Shown: positions 42,448 to 55,107, numbered from the stretch's first letter. The stretch: DNA of 64,000 nt from Ectobius pallidus (GCA_964059195.1 CAXKWD010000002.1:153901042-153965041); one strand, 5' to 3'. The notes: generated by a model from the letters alone, not told the origin. Made by a program: numbers and translations.

Positions 42448-43333
42448 GTTACGGGGCATAAACATTGTGTTAGCTTTCGACCTTTATGGGCAGGTTTTTT
42501 TTTTATTTTTTTTTTTTTATTTTTTTTTTTATTTTTTTTTATATGTTTCAGACCAATATGTCAAACTTTTGTTGGAAGGAGATCAACCGTTCTCCAGGTG
42601 CTTAGTGGCATCCCCTGGCACTACATCTGAATGTCGTGCAACAGTATGAGCAAGAAGAAATATACGGCGAAAATCTTCTTCACCAATTTATTCGTGTTTC
42701 ATTGTTCTGAAAAACTTTTCATTTTTTCCATTTCTACATCTTTGGGAGCGCTCCCCAATCTCATTTCATTCCATCCCATCCTTTCTCTTTTCATATCATT
42801 TCATATTTGTATATATATAACTCTTATTTTAATATTGCTTTGCAATGTCTTTGGTGCTATTTAACTTGAAACAAAATTTTCAATTAAACTCTACATGCCT
42901 TTATCAAATTATAATAAATAAAATGTTTTGGCATTGTTGCACCATATAATGAAATGTAAAGCATATTTATAGATAATCATGCAGGCCTATTCACGATTTT
43001 AGTAGATTGCTACATTGCCTGTTAGCGAATTGTTTCAAATGTATATCAGTAACTATAATTATCTGTAAATTATCTTAGTGTTAAATTGCTCACAGTATTA
43101 TCTTAAAATTGAAAATATTATTCTAATGGCCAAATTTTCATAAAACAATTATCTTTGTTAAATTAATGCATTAATTGAAATTTTCTGATGTTAAATTCTT
43201 TATTAATTTATTATTTATTATGTAAAATAAAAATGTCTTCGTCCCTTCAGGACCTTACATGGAAAATTTTGAATCTATTACACATTCTACAGTATTATCT
43301 GGGTTTTCTTGTGAGTACCTGTCATTCATAGTG

Positions 43334-43364
<31 letters not shown>

Positions 43365-43919
43365 TTTTGCAGATTATGTTGTTTCAGTTCTGTGCCATCC
43401 TCTATGGCCCATTAACTGTATTGCACTCTGCCGAGCTCCTAAATTACTTTCCACTACTTCTGTTTTGCTGCTTCTGAGTTCTGTAAGCAGGGATGCCTGC
43501 TACATGCTTTGATCTGTAACACATAAACAGGTCCGACATTGCTCCAGATGATGATTTTTGAAATTGCAAATATTCTACATCATCACTATCTACAACTACC
43601 TACAGTTTTTCAGCACATCATCAATTTCTACATGCAGCTACATACAGCATGTACTCACCAGCAATATATAGTACCAGGAATGTTGGAATGGAACTACAAA
43701 TGGACTTGTCTATCACACATATGCTCTGGACACAGTTCGGTGCTTGGATGTATTATTGGATTTGGACTCCGTTATTCTTTTCAATATAAAATTTGGTGTT
43801 AAAGCTTTTGGTGGACCATTTAATTATGTTTTGGTGGAAATAAATCAAAAACAGATCTTATATATATAATTTACAGTAAATTAAAAAAAAAAGGTTTTCA
43901 GGTCCGGGCCGCATCAGGA
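42448..43919. other. Non-coding, low complexity
   Basis: T-runs interrupted by single A (42496-42540), a GT microsatellite followed by 20 T (43330-43370). No coding or RNA feature is supported. Confidence 0.5.
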
Positions 43920-45087
43920 TGTGCCGTTGGTATATTCTCGGCACCCTATTCTGTGAATTAAACTTTTTTAATAATTAATTATTCAGGTGAATTAAACATT
44001 TTATTGATAATTTATTAATCAGGTACTCACATGTTTTCAGTTTTTCTTTACAAGTTTCTTTTCTATCTTATTATGTTCAGAGGTGCGTTTTGTTTTGTGT
44101 TAGTTAGTTCCGGTTTTTGTTATCACTTCCCTTCTGGATTTTTCTTTTCCGTTCGTCTGCTGTTTGCGCCCTCTGGTTTGTTTACCTAGTAGTGTTGTTA
44201 AGTTCCACGAACCAGATCATGCCGTGCGGGCCCTGAAGCAACATGTCTACGTACATTCAGATCACACCATGAGGACAACCAAGCAACTTCTCCTTCAGAG
44301 TAAGCGCCAGGAACCAGACCATGTTTCGTCTCTACGAGTGGTAGTACCATGATTCAGAGCCATGGTCATCTTCCGCTGTGTGGCCATCCAGTGGCGGCCC
44401 TATTGTCGGCGTTAACTTAATATCAGGTATGGCTCCATTATTTTGACATTATCAATTTCTTCACTGGTGGGATTTTCAGTTTGTTTAGTTTATCTTTTTC
44501 AGTAATATTTCGTTGTTTTGTATTTTTCTGCCCACCAGTTCTTTGCTTATTTCATTATTACCTTCTACTATATTACAACTGAGCCTCTGGACAAAATTTC
44601 TCGGCCCTTTCACGTCCAAGAAATACTTAGTTTCCAGAGGGGGGTTGCGAGGCGATGGGCTTACCACCTGTCCCTCTACCCTCTCTCGGAAAATAAGCAT
44701 ATCAAAATTAGTATAGGTAATGAAACCTCCATTGGAGGCCCCTTCGCCCCACCTGGGGATCATAGGGTTCCAGATAGATAGACTATATTACAACTACATA
44801 TTTTTTTGACCTTATGTGATGGAAAACCGCCCTTATTTTCGTATTCTATGAATCTGAGCCATCAGCTATCTTTAAAACCATTCTTGTCTATTCATTACTT
44901 ATATACTTATAAATTCCAGCTTTACTTATTTGATTGCATTTATTAGGACCTATTGTATTCTCTGCTTATTCAATAAACTATTGTTATACTCTTGTTATAA
45001 TTCTGAAAATCCATTTTTTGTTTACTCTGTGGATCAGTTTCCTCCTCTGGGTTTGAGATTAGTAAATTGGGACAGCACCACACCACA
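43920..45087 (+). repeat. LTR copy B (solo LTR-like) with a LINE fragment inside
   Basis: Matches LTR copy A from TGTGCCGTTGG to CACCACA, except for a 215-bp addition at 44581-44795 and a GGCCCTATTGTC insertion near 44397. No primer site follows and no clear purine tract precedes. No matching short flanking repeat was found, either for copy B alone or for A and B as a pair. Confidence 0.75.
44581..44781 (+). mobile_element. LINE 3'-end fragment nested in LTR copy B
   Basis: 201 bp flanked by ACTATATTACAACT at 44567-44580 and 44782-44795. It ends in a short AGATAGATAG tail. The sequence is absent from LTR copy A. The length and duplication fit a severely 5'-truncated LINE. Confidence 0.85.
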
Positions 45088-46539
45088 ATGCCGAATTGGA
45101 TAATTACTTACGATGAATCATCCTTGCTATTTTATGTAGTGACATTTAATATACAACGATTCTAATGCAGTCCAATAATATAACTTGGTGACAGTATTGC
45201 ATAACAATTAATTACACATCATAAGGCCTTGTTATCAGATGAGTCATTTTCCTCCGGGAATAAATATTAAATAACATAGGCTCAATATTTTTACACTGGA
45301 TGACTAGTTTTAAGCATAAAGAAGAGTCTTAGTGGAATATGCTTCATTTCGTATTGCAAAATGCAAGAGAAGTAAGGCATCTAAAAGTAATGAAAACTAT
45401 AGGCTTAATATTAAATGTATTTAATGCGTTTTGTGAAAGATTAGCTGAAATTTACATCAGAGTTCACGGGAGAGTCAGAAATTAGCACATACCGAATTCT
45501 TAAAGAGGTGTTAAGCACCAGGGAAGTGTTGCTTGTACAATGTGATGTGTTTGTGAAATCAGCAATTCGCAAAATTGTATTTTTTCCCCATAACAACTCT
45601 ATACATCAGAAAAGATGTCAATAAATAAACCAGGATCCTGAGACAGAATGAAATCTTAGTATTGAAGCCACTAGATGTCAGGGTGTATAGTGTACTTCGT
45701 GTTTCAATGTTGTCAGCTCTGCCCACGGAATTAAACGAAATCTATCGAATGAGGACCAGGGAGCCGAGATGGTGACCACCAAAAGATCAACCAATCAGCG
45801 TTCATCTTTCTGTACTATGACGTGACTCTCTATTCTTGTACTTCATTGTCTTAAATTTATTTATTTTTAGGATTTTCCCAGGATTAACTTCCGCTTTAGT
45901 GGTATAGATTCAGGCATGTTCTACATTTGGTGTAACAAAGCAATAAATTTTAAGTTTGTTAGGGGTGATGTTGGGATCATCAATAAACTCAGTACAAGTC
46001 ATCCCTACATTAAGTAAAATACATGTGTAGAAATGGTATGGCTTTTAAAGCTGTATTAGAAAGGATTGCTACTAGGTAACTATATGTAGGCAGTATGATT
46101 TAGCACTTGCCATGTACGGAAAACCCCATGTAGTTAGTTGGCTCGAGGCTAGCAAATAAACAATTTGTTAACCTCATAGCGAGGCTGTGTGTGGGTATTT
46201 CCATATCAAATCAACCAATAAAAATATAATTTTAAACCTCGATGTTTTCAAAATGCATCATATTCAGTGATTGTGTTCTAATCACCATGACCAAAATTTA
46301 ATTTTTTCGACCTTTCGTTTTTGAGTTATAAATTTTTGAAAAATTAAAAAAACAACAGTTTTTAGGATCACTTTGAAATATTTAAAAAGCATGTAACTCA
46401 AAAAGGGTTTGACCTAGAAAGGTCAAATTTGTACCATTCTCTTCAAAATTAGTGGGGCTTTAATTTGACATATAACCTGATTGTATCACGTTACTCTATA
46501 TTTTTCATAAAACTAAAAAAACTTCTTTTTAATGAAAAA
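45088..46539. other. No gene recognised
   Basis: AT-rich with no supported frame. The stretch 46195-46480 (TTTTGAGTTATAAATTTTTG and neighbours) looks like a non-coding transposon body, but no ends are visible. Confidence 0.4.
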
Positions 46540-46655
46540 CTTAAAATCAGAATTATTATTTTTTATGAAAAAAATATATTTTATTCCACACCACAACTTA
46601 AAATCAGAATTATAAATTTTTATGACAAAAAATATATTTTATTCCACACCTCTTG
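46540..46655. repeat. Two-copy 57-bp tandem repeat
   Basis: CTTAAAATCAGAATTAT at 46540 recurs at 46597; both units end TTTTATTCCACACC. Confidence 0.85.
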
Positions 46656-47502
46656 AGAACTTGTGTACAAATTTTCATGATGGTATTCCAATGGTGTCTT
46701 AATGAAATTATTTTTTATCTGAATTGAGGCATGTGGTAATTCTGGTAATTTGTTGTTACCCTATTAAAAATTAATCATACCTATCCTAATAATAGTGTGA
46801 TGATGGCTCATGTGGTAAATATAACAACTGGAACTAACAGGAGTCACTCAAGCAGTGACATGTTTCTTTCCTGTTGAAACTTGCAACTTGAGAGGTTCTT
46901 TAGGCAACAAGTGAATAGAAATTCTTGCAAAGGACCTATACAATCACTTACGTGATAAACTGAAAAAAATAACCAATAATAAATTGAAGCTAAGAAGGAT
47001 AAAATCTTTTCTAGTAGAAAATGCCTTTTACACAATAGATGAATTTAAAAAAAAGTATAACATACAGAGAGGGCTAAATTATAAGATATGTAGGCTATAT
47101 TCAATAAATTATACCAATTTATTAATTTTTAATAAAAGTTGATTTTTTTCAAGACAAGAAAAGAAAGAAAAAAAAATACTCTACATAAAAATCTATTAAT
47201 TAATGTCATTATCCAAATATGTCGAAATTGATAGTACAGGTTATCCATAGTTGCCCGTTGTGGTTAGGTACCGTACTTAAATATACAACATATTTTTTTC
47301 ATTTTATTAATGCTCAAAACATAATTTATAAGAATGGCAGCACTCAGTTAATTGTTCCCAGTCCATCATATACTATAATTTCCACTTCTTGTAAATCCAT
47401 CATACAATAATTAATATACAACTGGAATATTCCCACTGAAATCCATCAACCTGTTCACAAAGTCAACAGTAATCAGGAGCTCAACACAAAATCACCATTC
47501 AA
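46656..47502. other. No gene recognised
   Basis: AT-rich. Possible 5' remains of the Penelope-like fragment may start near 47430, where the composition becomes C- and A-rich. Confidence 0.4.
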
Positions 47503-48180
47503 ATGAATACCGCTGGTGAGCACACCCCACGAAGACACTCATCTGATGATATACATCTTATAACCACATACCACCATGGCCTTCAAAACCTCAATAAGGT
47601 CCTCCATGACGGCTACAATATTTTGCAAGCAAGCCCACACACAAGAGATCTTCTTTCAAAATCCCCTTCTGTGATGTTTAGACAACTCCCTAACTTGAAA
47701 CAAAAACTGGTTAAGCCCAAGCGCTTACAAGAAAGGCCTACATCCAATTCTGAACCTAAAGGCACTTTCCCATGCAATAGACCTACCTGCAAGACCTGCT
47801 CTATTCATCATCCAGCTGAAAACTTCAAAAGTTCAATCACCCATAGAGAGTACAAGATCCAGGGTCACCACACATGCAATTCCTCCAACATAGTGTATCA
47901 ACTACAATGCAATCTATGCCCGGCCCAATACATAGGATTAACCACTGAAACTTTAAGAAAAAGAATGAATGGCCACAGGCATGACTGCAAAAGCAAAAAT
48001 CCTGATAAACCTGTATCCAAACACACCATGGACCATGGGATATCATTTGAGGACTGTTTCACCATCAAAGTAATCAAAAGCCTCCCTGATAGCTGCAACC
48101 CCTCCCAACTCAGAAGGTGGGAACTGGCTCACCAGTGGATAACCAAATCCAGAAACCCCCCCAACCTCAACATCAGATAA
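47503..48180 (+). CDS. GIY-YIG endonuclease end of a second Penelope-like lineage
   Basis: An open frame of 225 codons. Residues 30-75 (HHGLQNLNKVLHDGYNILQ, FRQLPNLKQKLVKPKR) match the RT-endonuclease linker of Penelope-like proteins. A cysteine-rich CNRPTCKTCSIHH leads into the GIY-YIG nuclease: NIVYQLQCNLCPAQYIGLTTETLRKRMNGH, then PVSKHTMDHG and RRWELAHQWI. It differs strongly from the element at 14887-19291 (YIGLT vs YIGQT, extra CxxC), so it is another lineage. The RT domain is missing. The original protein would begin far upstream, so the ATG is not native. Confidence 0.82.
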   Translation: MNTAGEHTPRRHSSDDIHLITTYHHGLQNLNKVLHDGYNILQASPHTRDLLSKSPSVMFRQLPNLKQKLVKPKRLQERPTSNSEPKGTFPCNRPTCKTCSIHHPAENFKSSITHREYKIQGHHTCNSSNIVYQLQCNLCPAQYIGLTTETLRKRMNGHRHDCKSKNPDKPVSKHTMDHGISFEDCFTIKVIKSLPDSCNPSQLRRWELAHQWITKSRNPPNLNIR

Positions 48181-49414
48181 CACCTTTTCCCTCCTGGCCA
48201 GAGAACATAAGATGCCATTCTTCATCAGTTGGCTAGGTTGGCAACCCTACACTTTCTCTTCAAGCTCCATTCTCTAAGTGATTGACAAAGGGCAAAGTTT
48301 GTCCGAAAATTTTCGTTTTTATTGTGCTTTTTATGTGTTTCTATGATACCAGAGCCAGCACCAATTGAAGACCAGCTTCTCCTGCCAATTGGTAAGTTCT
48401 CTGGCACCTTCCTCTCCTTTTTATATCTTTTTCATTACATAATCGGAATTTCTGGAACTTTTCCACTGGTGAATTGTTAGGTGACTTTAAAATCGTCCCC
48501 TATACACCTTACAGTATTATGACAATTTGTCAAAAGAAAGTTTTTATTTATAGACGCTAGTTTAAACAAGAAATGGACAGAAAACTCAAGAAAAAGTTTC
48601 AAAGACTGTGCTGCATATTAATGATAGTGCAGCCTTTATTGATCACAATACGGCTACTTAATTATTAAAAAAAAGTATTAAGTTATAATGTGCGCAAGGA
48701 CATAGATCTGAGAGGATTTTACGTTGAACCCCTCCCGAACAAAATTTTACCGTATGCCCACAAATGTTTCCTTATTAACCCACAGTAATAGTCCTAGATT
48801 TGAATTTAACGAAGCTTTTTAATTATTTAGAACTATTTGGCTGCTGCAATTTCACAAAACATTGCAATAGCTTGAGTTATCTCAACACTTAAGGAAACAT
48901 GTGACAGGGCACCACCCAAAGAATCAATTAGGGGTGTCTGTTGATTCGTGGTAGTAATTGAAAACAATCATACGACGATTAGTCATATTAAGGCAGAAAG
49001 TTTAAATGACCAGACTGTGAAGATATCAGCACCATTTGTGATGAAGAAATTGAAAAGAAACTATCACCAACCAGGTTTCAATACAATAATGATGGAGTCA
49101 CATGTTTTAATTGCAAAGACAAATCTGAAGGACACTTTGTTGAATAAGAGCTAACCTAACCTAACTGGGCCTAATCATAGCGTAAAATTTATTTTACCTA
49201 GGCTGCTATGATTTTTAGACTTGTACATAAAAGTAATGTTAAATTCTTGTAAATTGTTAATTACCATATTCATTTCTACACTGAATCAAGTTTCCCACCC
49301 CCAGGGACACTTGATACACTTTGCAGACTCTTTAAATTTGAAAATTTAAAATTGAAATAGAATTTTTGAAGTGAAACTACTTTAGCGGCGGTACGGGGTA
49401 AATCGGGAACTTGT
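48181..49414. other. Non-coding; Penelope 3' region then anonymous DNA
   Basis: 48181-48420 probably contains the Penelope-like 3' UTR. 49151-49165 holds three units of CTAAC, the complement of the insect telomere repeat TTAGG. Around 49096-49140 a frame reads CFNCKDKSEGHF, like half of a zinc knuckle, without context. Confidence 0.35.
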
Positions 49415-49472
49415 GTAACGCTCAAAAATCGTCACGAAATTAATGTAACGCTGAAAACCGTCACGAAATTAC
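49415..49472. repeat. Two-copy 30-bp tandem repeat
   Basis: GTAACGCT.AAAA..CGTCACGAAATTA at 49415 and 49445. Confidence 0.8.
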
Positions 49473-49571
49473 TAGCGTGTTTTGGAGCAGACTGCACAGA
49501 AAAAAATCAACTCAATGATTACGAGTAATCAAAGGAAATTTTTCAGACCAAGTACGAGGACCTGCAAATGG

Positions 49572-49666
49572 GAATGATGGTGATGGTGGTGGTGGTAGCA
49601 GCAGGAGCAGCAGTAGGAGGAGCAGCAGGAGGAGCAGCAGGAGCAGCAGCAGCAGCAGTAGTAGTA
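49572..49666. repeat. Trinucleotide microsatellite (GAT/GTG/CAG/GTA)
   Basis: Imperfect trinucleotide run ending in GTAGTAGTA, directly against the left end of the Tc1-like element. The same GTA run continues after its right end at 60948, so the element inserted into this microsatellite. Confidence 0.9.
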
Positions 49667-49831
49667 CAGTGAGTCTCTCTCGACTGGAGGCCGGGCTAGC
49701 GGCAAAAGTGCATGCGGCCGCCGAGTCGTCACCCTGCGCCCCGAGGTGTAGGAACTGCACGGAACTTCTCTCGCTTCTTTCACTTTGTTCATGCATGACC
49801 ATGAAAATAGCGAAAATAGGGACTTACCTTA

Positions 49832-50059
49832 TTACAGGAGATGCTGAAAATGTCCTCCTCTTACCCTTTGTTTCTTATCGAGCACAGAACCCGTTTCTCT
49901 AAATTTGTTTACTAGTCGTCGAACGGTTTCTCTACCTAGAGGATTTACATCTGGAAATTGTGTTCTGAATCGTCTAACGACTTCTCTGCAAGACTCTGTT
50001 TTCACATAATTATCATACATAAATACCCTATGTTGTACTGTGAACACAGATCGAGGCAT
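49832..50059 (-). pseudogene. Tc1/mariner-like transposase, N-terminus fused to C-terminus
   Basis: From ATG 50059 on the minus strand: FTVQHRVFMYDNYVKTESCREVVRRFRTQFP is the DUF4817 helix-turn-helix that begins this transposase group. The second helix-turn-helix includes ETVRRLVNKFRETGSVLDKKQR. The frame then passes directly to RGGHFQHLL, the normal C-terminal end, so the whole catalytic core is deleted. The DNA-binding domain itself is open, so a short DNA-binding peptide could in principle be made. Confidence 0.8.
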
Positions 50060-51786
50060 AATGATAAATGTGAACTAAGACAAAGACCACTATATAACTT
50101 TATAACACGAGAGCACAGGCCATGTTTGACCTTCACCTTCACAAGCATGCACTCCAACTGCTGGTCAAGCGGAATGTTGCAATATCTGACTCACTGCAGC
50201 AGTCACGTTTCACCACTCGCCAGGGTTGTAAAAAAGCCGGCTAAAATTGAAAAAGACCTGACCAGTGGTTTTTTTCAATTTTAGCCGGCTAATATCAAAT
50301 TTAGCCGGCTAAAATCAATTTTTCCTGGTTGGGGGAGGTGGGAGCGGGTTAAAATTTTGAAAAAATTATATTTAGGGCCCTATGGGGTTTAGAGGGAAAC
50401 TTTGTCAGCATAAATTAGACACCAATGATTCAGTGGTTGTGGGGGTGAGGGTGGAAATTCAAAATTTTTAAAACCATGTCTTGTGGGCTATCGTTGAAAC
50501 GCTCTTGATGAGTAATCTTCAAATCAACAACTAGTTTCTCGATAGCGCTCATAAAAGGAGAGATTTGAATTTTTGAAAGTCAAAAACACTTTAAAATATA
50601 CCTCAGCCAATTGAGACTGGAATTATTCCACCCTTTCGGTTTATTTATAAAACAATAGATGATTAATATTTATTCAAATTATCCAAATTATTATTATTAT
50701 TATTTTCGGTATCAAAATTCTCATTTCGATTATTATTATTATAATATGTTTCCAAATTAGAAACATTAACAGTAAAAGAAACGTATGTATTCAAAATTCG
50801 ATTATTATTATTATTATTTTCTTAATTCCAAATTCGAAATCTTAACTGTAAAAGAAACGTCTGTATTTAAAATACAACGTACTAAGTTCATAATTCCAAC
50901 CCGCGAATTGGCTTAACCAATAAGAATGATTTACGTAACGAAACATGTAGCCAATGGGTGAAAAGCATCTTTAACCGCGAAAGATAGCGTTAGTAGAACG
51001 ACACTTCATCATTACTCTTCGAACAGAGCAGACCTCTGCATCTTGCTCTGTGGAGAAGTCGCGAAAACAATACCTAGCTATGGCGATTCTCATAGCCACA
51101 ACTACATATGAAGCACAACGTATTCAGGATATATAAGCGTGTGAGTCTTATTTTATATTGTGATAAATAAGAAGAACATAATTCACGTAAGTAAATAACA
51201 AGTGATACAAAGTGGTGACGACGCACAAACAGTTACACGACTTACAATCTATTTGAATAAATTCCGATAATCAAAAGTTTATAGTGTGGTTATCATTTCA
51301 AAAGGTATAACTAGCTATAACAATATCCCTGAGATGATTCGTGCAATACCCTGGGCAAAAGCAGCCGTGGAAGTTTGAGGTGCATAACCAAAAGGACTCC
51401 GATGGAGGTTCGAAGTAAGTACATTTCCCAAAGAAATCCCTTCACACAACCCGTCCACCTTCAACCCCCCAGTACCACCTCAACATTTTGGCGCAACAAC
51501 GTGTGGCTAGATAAGAACAATTGAACTGTGTTAAGACTCTGCGAATAAAAATCTAATTAGGACATTAGCGAGCAGAATTGTGTTACACAGATTAAAGTGA
51601 GAAATCGCAAGCTAGCTACCGCGACGCGCAACAATCCACATCACGACATCACGCCATCAGGAGGCCAGCCAGGTGTTCAACATTATGCAGTAGCAGCTGT
51701 GACCATCCCACATCATCCGACAACAATCAACTTCCAGCCTGAAAGTAATTGTATGAAGCCTGCAAACAAGTAAGGTGTTATATTTA

Positions 51787-53998
51787 AGATTCCGGATGAA
51801 ACTTAGAAGCCGTGAAATTATGTCGTCACAGGAGGAAAGTTCAAATATGCTAGAGAATGGACAGGACTTGCTAACTAACACTGAAATGGAAGGTATTGTA
51901 GACAATATAAGTGCTGATAATAGTTTACAGTTAGTAAATGAGATAGAAACAGATATGGAAGTTCAGGTAGAAACAGATGTTTCCATTTCAAATGAAAATG
52001 TGAATAGGTGTGAAGGCAACGAATCTTCAGATGATCAGTTAGAGAATTCAATTAAATGTTTCATGCAAAAGATGTTTAATAAATTGAGCAGTAAGATTGA
52101 CAAAGTAAGTACAGATGTTAATGAGGTTAAAACAGATGTAAATAATGTAAAAACAGATGTAAATGAAAACATTAGTTTGAAGTTGGTACAAATGGACGAG
52201 AACTTAACAAAATTGAAAGATGATTTAAAACAAGAAGTAGTAAATGAGATACAAGAAAGGTTAGGTGACTTCAAAGATCAGATTAATAGTGACGTCACAG
52301 TAGCATTAGAGAATATTCAAACCATTGTAAATAGTGACATAGCAGAAGTTAAAGAGGTTATTGCAAATGTTCGTACTAATCTGCAAACAATGCAAACTGA
52401 CGTTTCTAATACAAGTGAGGAAATGAAAGTTATTGTAGCTAACGTCTCAGAACTAGATAGTAGTGTTTCACTTATGAAGATGCAGATAAATACTTTCGAC
52501 GAAACATTAATAGGTTTTGCCAAAATAAACGATGAGGTTAGAAATGACTTAGAGAAAAAGAATCAGCTGTTAAAAGTTAAACAGAAAGACATAGAAATAC
52601 AAGTTATTGAAGCACAAGAGGAGTTGACAGTATTAAGTAGGAAAGTACATAAAGATGAGGAATTGTTGACAAGTAGGATCTGTGTACTAGAAAGTAGGCT
52701 AAATGTACCTGATACTTCACCTGTAAATCACGATGTAAATATTCAGCAACTGGGAAACAATATGAGTAGAAATATTGTTGAAGAAGCTTATTCACAAGTA
52801 CCATGTAGATCTCCCAGATGTCATGAAAGGGTTAACAGTCATAATGGTTCCCAGATGCAGGATATCAATGTACCTTTATCCACAGGAATTAGTCAGTCAA
52901 GTGGAAACTTTCCAAGCTACTTGATGAATGAAATCAAGTTGCCTGTTTTCGACGAAAACAATAATACAAATCCACAGAATTTCTTAACCGAACTTCATGA
53001 TTATTTTAGATTGAGAGCCATCCCACCTAATATGTATATGATTATAGTGCGAAAAGCATTACAGGGTAGAGCTTTGAATTGGTTTAATTTAACCACAAAT
53101 GAGACCACAACATTCGAAGAATTCAAACGCAACTTCATCAGTTTCTTAACCGAACTTTATGATTATTTTAGATTGAGAGCCATCCCACCTAATATGTATA
53201 TGATTATAGTGCGAAAAGCATTACAGGGTAGAGCTTTGAATTGGTTTAATTTAACCACAAATGAGACCACAACATTCGAAGAATTCAAACGCAACTTCAT
53301 CAGTAGATACTGGAGTTTGTCTAAAAGGAACAATGCAACTAGCAAATGGTGTCTACGAACCAGAATCAGGTCAGACCATGATTGATTACTTTTTAGAAAT
53401 GGCCGAATTAGGAAGACAAGTTGATCCTCCATTAAATGAGTTCGAATTGTTGGAGACAGTAATAAATCACTTTCCAGAGAATGTAAGGTTAAATTTGATA
53501 GTAGCTAAGCCCAGAACCTTCGCAGACATGTTAGAATTGCTTGCTGCATTTGAACAAAGAAATACTTACAGAGGTAGGCAGAACTATATTGATTCATGTG
53601 ATAGGATGTACCCACCCACTAATAGGTTTACAAATTCTGGGGTAGGGGCAGAAGGTAATGTAAACAATTGTGATAGAAGTTATGATGCTAGGAATACTTA
53701 CAGAGGCCCTATGCCTAATCAGAATAGAAATAATACCAGATATTTTCAGAACAGGTCAGGAAATAGGCCATATAATAGGAATAATAACGAAAGAAATCAG
53801 ATTAACCATGTTACCTTCAATAGACAGAATGGCGGAAATGGACATAATCCAAACTCTTGGAAAAAGATGCCATGGATGAGGAACCAAGGTTATCGTAGGA
53901 AGTACCAGAATCGTACCTACAATAGGAGAGGTAATGATAACAATGGTGATGATAGTCAAGTTAGGCCAGGTCAGTCAATAAATAATGGTAAATGGTGA
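51787..53998 (+). pseudogene. Ty3/gypsy Gag with duplicated segment and frameshift
   Basis: An N-terminal region of about 350 residues is a long heptad coiled coil with repeated KTDVN units (52120-52170). The capsid-like retrotransposon gag domain follows: LPVFDENNNTNPQNFLTELHDYF, ALQGRALNWFNL and FEEFKRNFIS. A 162-bp block (54 codons, 52981-53142) is repeated in frame at 53143-53304 with one amino-acid change (H to Y). After FISRYWS the frame shifts near 53320 and gag continues as NGVYEPESGQTMIDYFLEMAELGRQ to a tail rich in N, R and Y (53580-53998) that ends without a CCHC knuckle. The tail probably binds RNA. The start could be 51775 or 51796. Confidence 0.82.
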
Positions 53999-54159
53999 GT
54001 CAAAAGTGTTGAGACTCAGCAAAACATGTTAAATCCTAGAGCCAGACCATTTAACAATAGTGCACGTAATGAAAATGTATCTGATGACATAGTAGAAATT
54101 CATGACCAGGAAAATGGCGGTGATGCACAACCGTTAAACTAGAAAGCCAATATCTCGAG

Positions 54160-55107
54160 GGTTCGGATGGTGTTGGCGCAAGTTCAGTTAATTCAGACAA
54201 ACAAATAGAACCCAGCATAATAAGTGAATCTTTGTACAACAAGCTAATCCAAAACAAAGTCAAGTTAATTTCAATTCCTATTTGCGGATTATCATGCACG
54301 GTAGCGATAAAAAGAGCAAAACAGTCAGTAAAATTTCAATGCATGTTAGATGTCAACATTGGTGATGTAAAATTTGAAATATTTTTCTTAGTAGTCCCGA
54401 AATTAGTAACAGATGTTATTATTGGAGTCGATGTTTTTACCGAGTACAACAGTATAATAAGTTTTGAAGATAACAATCTAGTATTGAACTTAAGAGGACA
54501 TAGGATGAGCATTCCATTCGATAATGATTTGAGTAGGAGAGACGCATCTAGCGAGATAGGTGACAATCATATTCCGTACGAGACGTTTATAGTAGAAAAT
54601 ATTCAGATGAATGGTATGATGATTCATAAAGTAGGCCCTTGCTGCGATGATATAAATAATGATGAGGAAGTATTTAAATGTATGACATTGAATTGCGATG
54701 ACTGCGCTGATAGATATGAGAATCAAGTTGACGGGGATGTCAACATAGGGCGAGTAGAAATAGGTTATGTCTGTACGAGTGAATTAAAAGAAGCCGACCC
54801 TAGCGCGAACTCTACGACAATGGTTATTTTGAAGGAGAAAGTAGATATGGCTCATAACTTAGATGAAAACCAACGCGATAGATTGTTTACAATACTAGTC
54901 AAGAATAAGGAAGTATTTTCAGAAAATGTAGGACTCTGTAATATTTACGAACATAAATTTGACATCGAACCAGTTGACGAATTTGCATATAAAAGTAGAC
55001 CAATTCCGATTGCATTGAAAAAGGAAGTTGATATGACAATTCAGAAAATGTTAGATTCAGGAGTAATTGAAATTTCGACTTTATGGTACATAAAGACGTT
55101 ACGTTGA
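54160..55107 (+). pseudogene. Protease-like segment and N-terminal RT of the Ty3 element
   Basis: IISESLYNKL, LISIPICGLSC and VPKLVTDVIIGVDVF resemble the flap and C-terminal part (IIG.D) of retropepsins, but the catalytic DTG/DSG is not recognisable upstream, where an altered serine- and glycine-rich stretch stands. An acidic linker leads to the RT start: NKEVFSENVGLCNIYEHKFDIEP, YKSRPIPIALKKEVDMTIQKMLDSGVIEIS. The frame stops at 55105-55107, before any polymerase motif. The missing pol appears to be a deletion, because non-coding DNA follows directly. Confidence 0.75.

Noticed and set aside
47541..48420. Hammerhead motif in the second Penelope-like fragment
   Set aside because: CTGATGA occurs at 47541 but lacks the GAAA and GTC elements in order.
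49096..49140. Zinc-knuckle-like CFNCKDKSEGHF
   Set aside because: Last cysteine missing and no gag context in any frame.
49151..49165. Interstitial telomeric repeat
   Set aside because: Only three CTAAC units; frequent by chance in AT-rich DNA and no adjoining telomeric retrotransposon.
49512..49802. Minus-strand frames of 87-96 codons with leucine or cysteine runs
   Set aside because: They are translations of the trinucleotide microsatellite and have no domain.
50185..50196. GACTCACTGCAG as the right end of the 49667 Tc1-like element
   Set aside because: The better match, with TA duplication and a longer complementary end, is at 60935-60949, and the hAT 8-bp duplication explains the gap.
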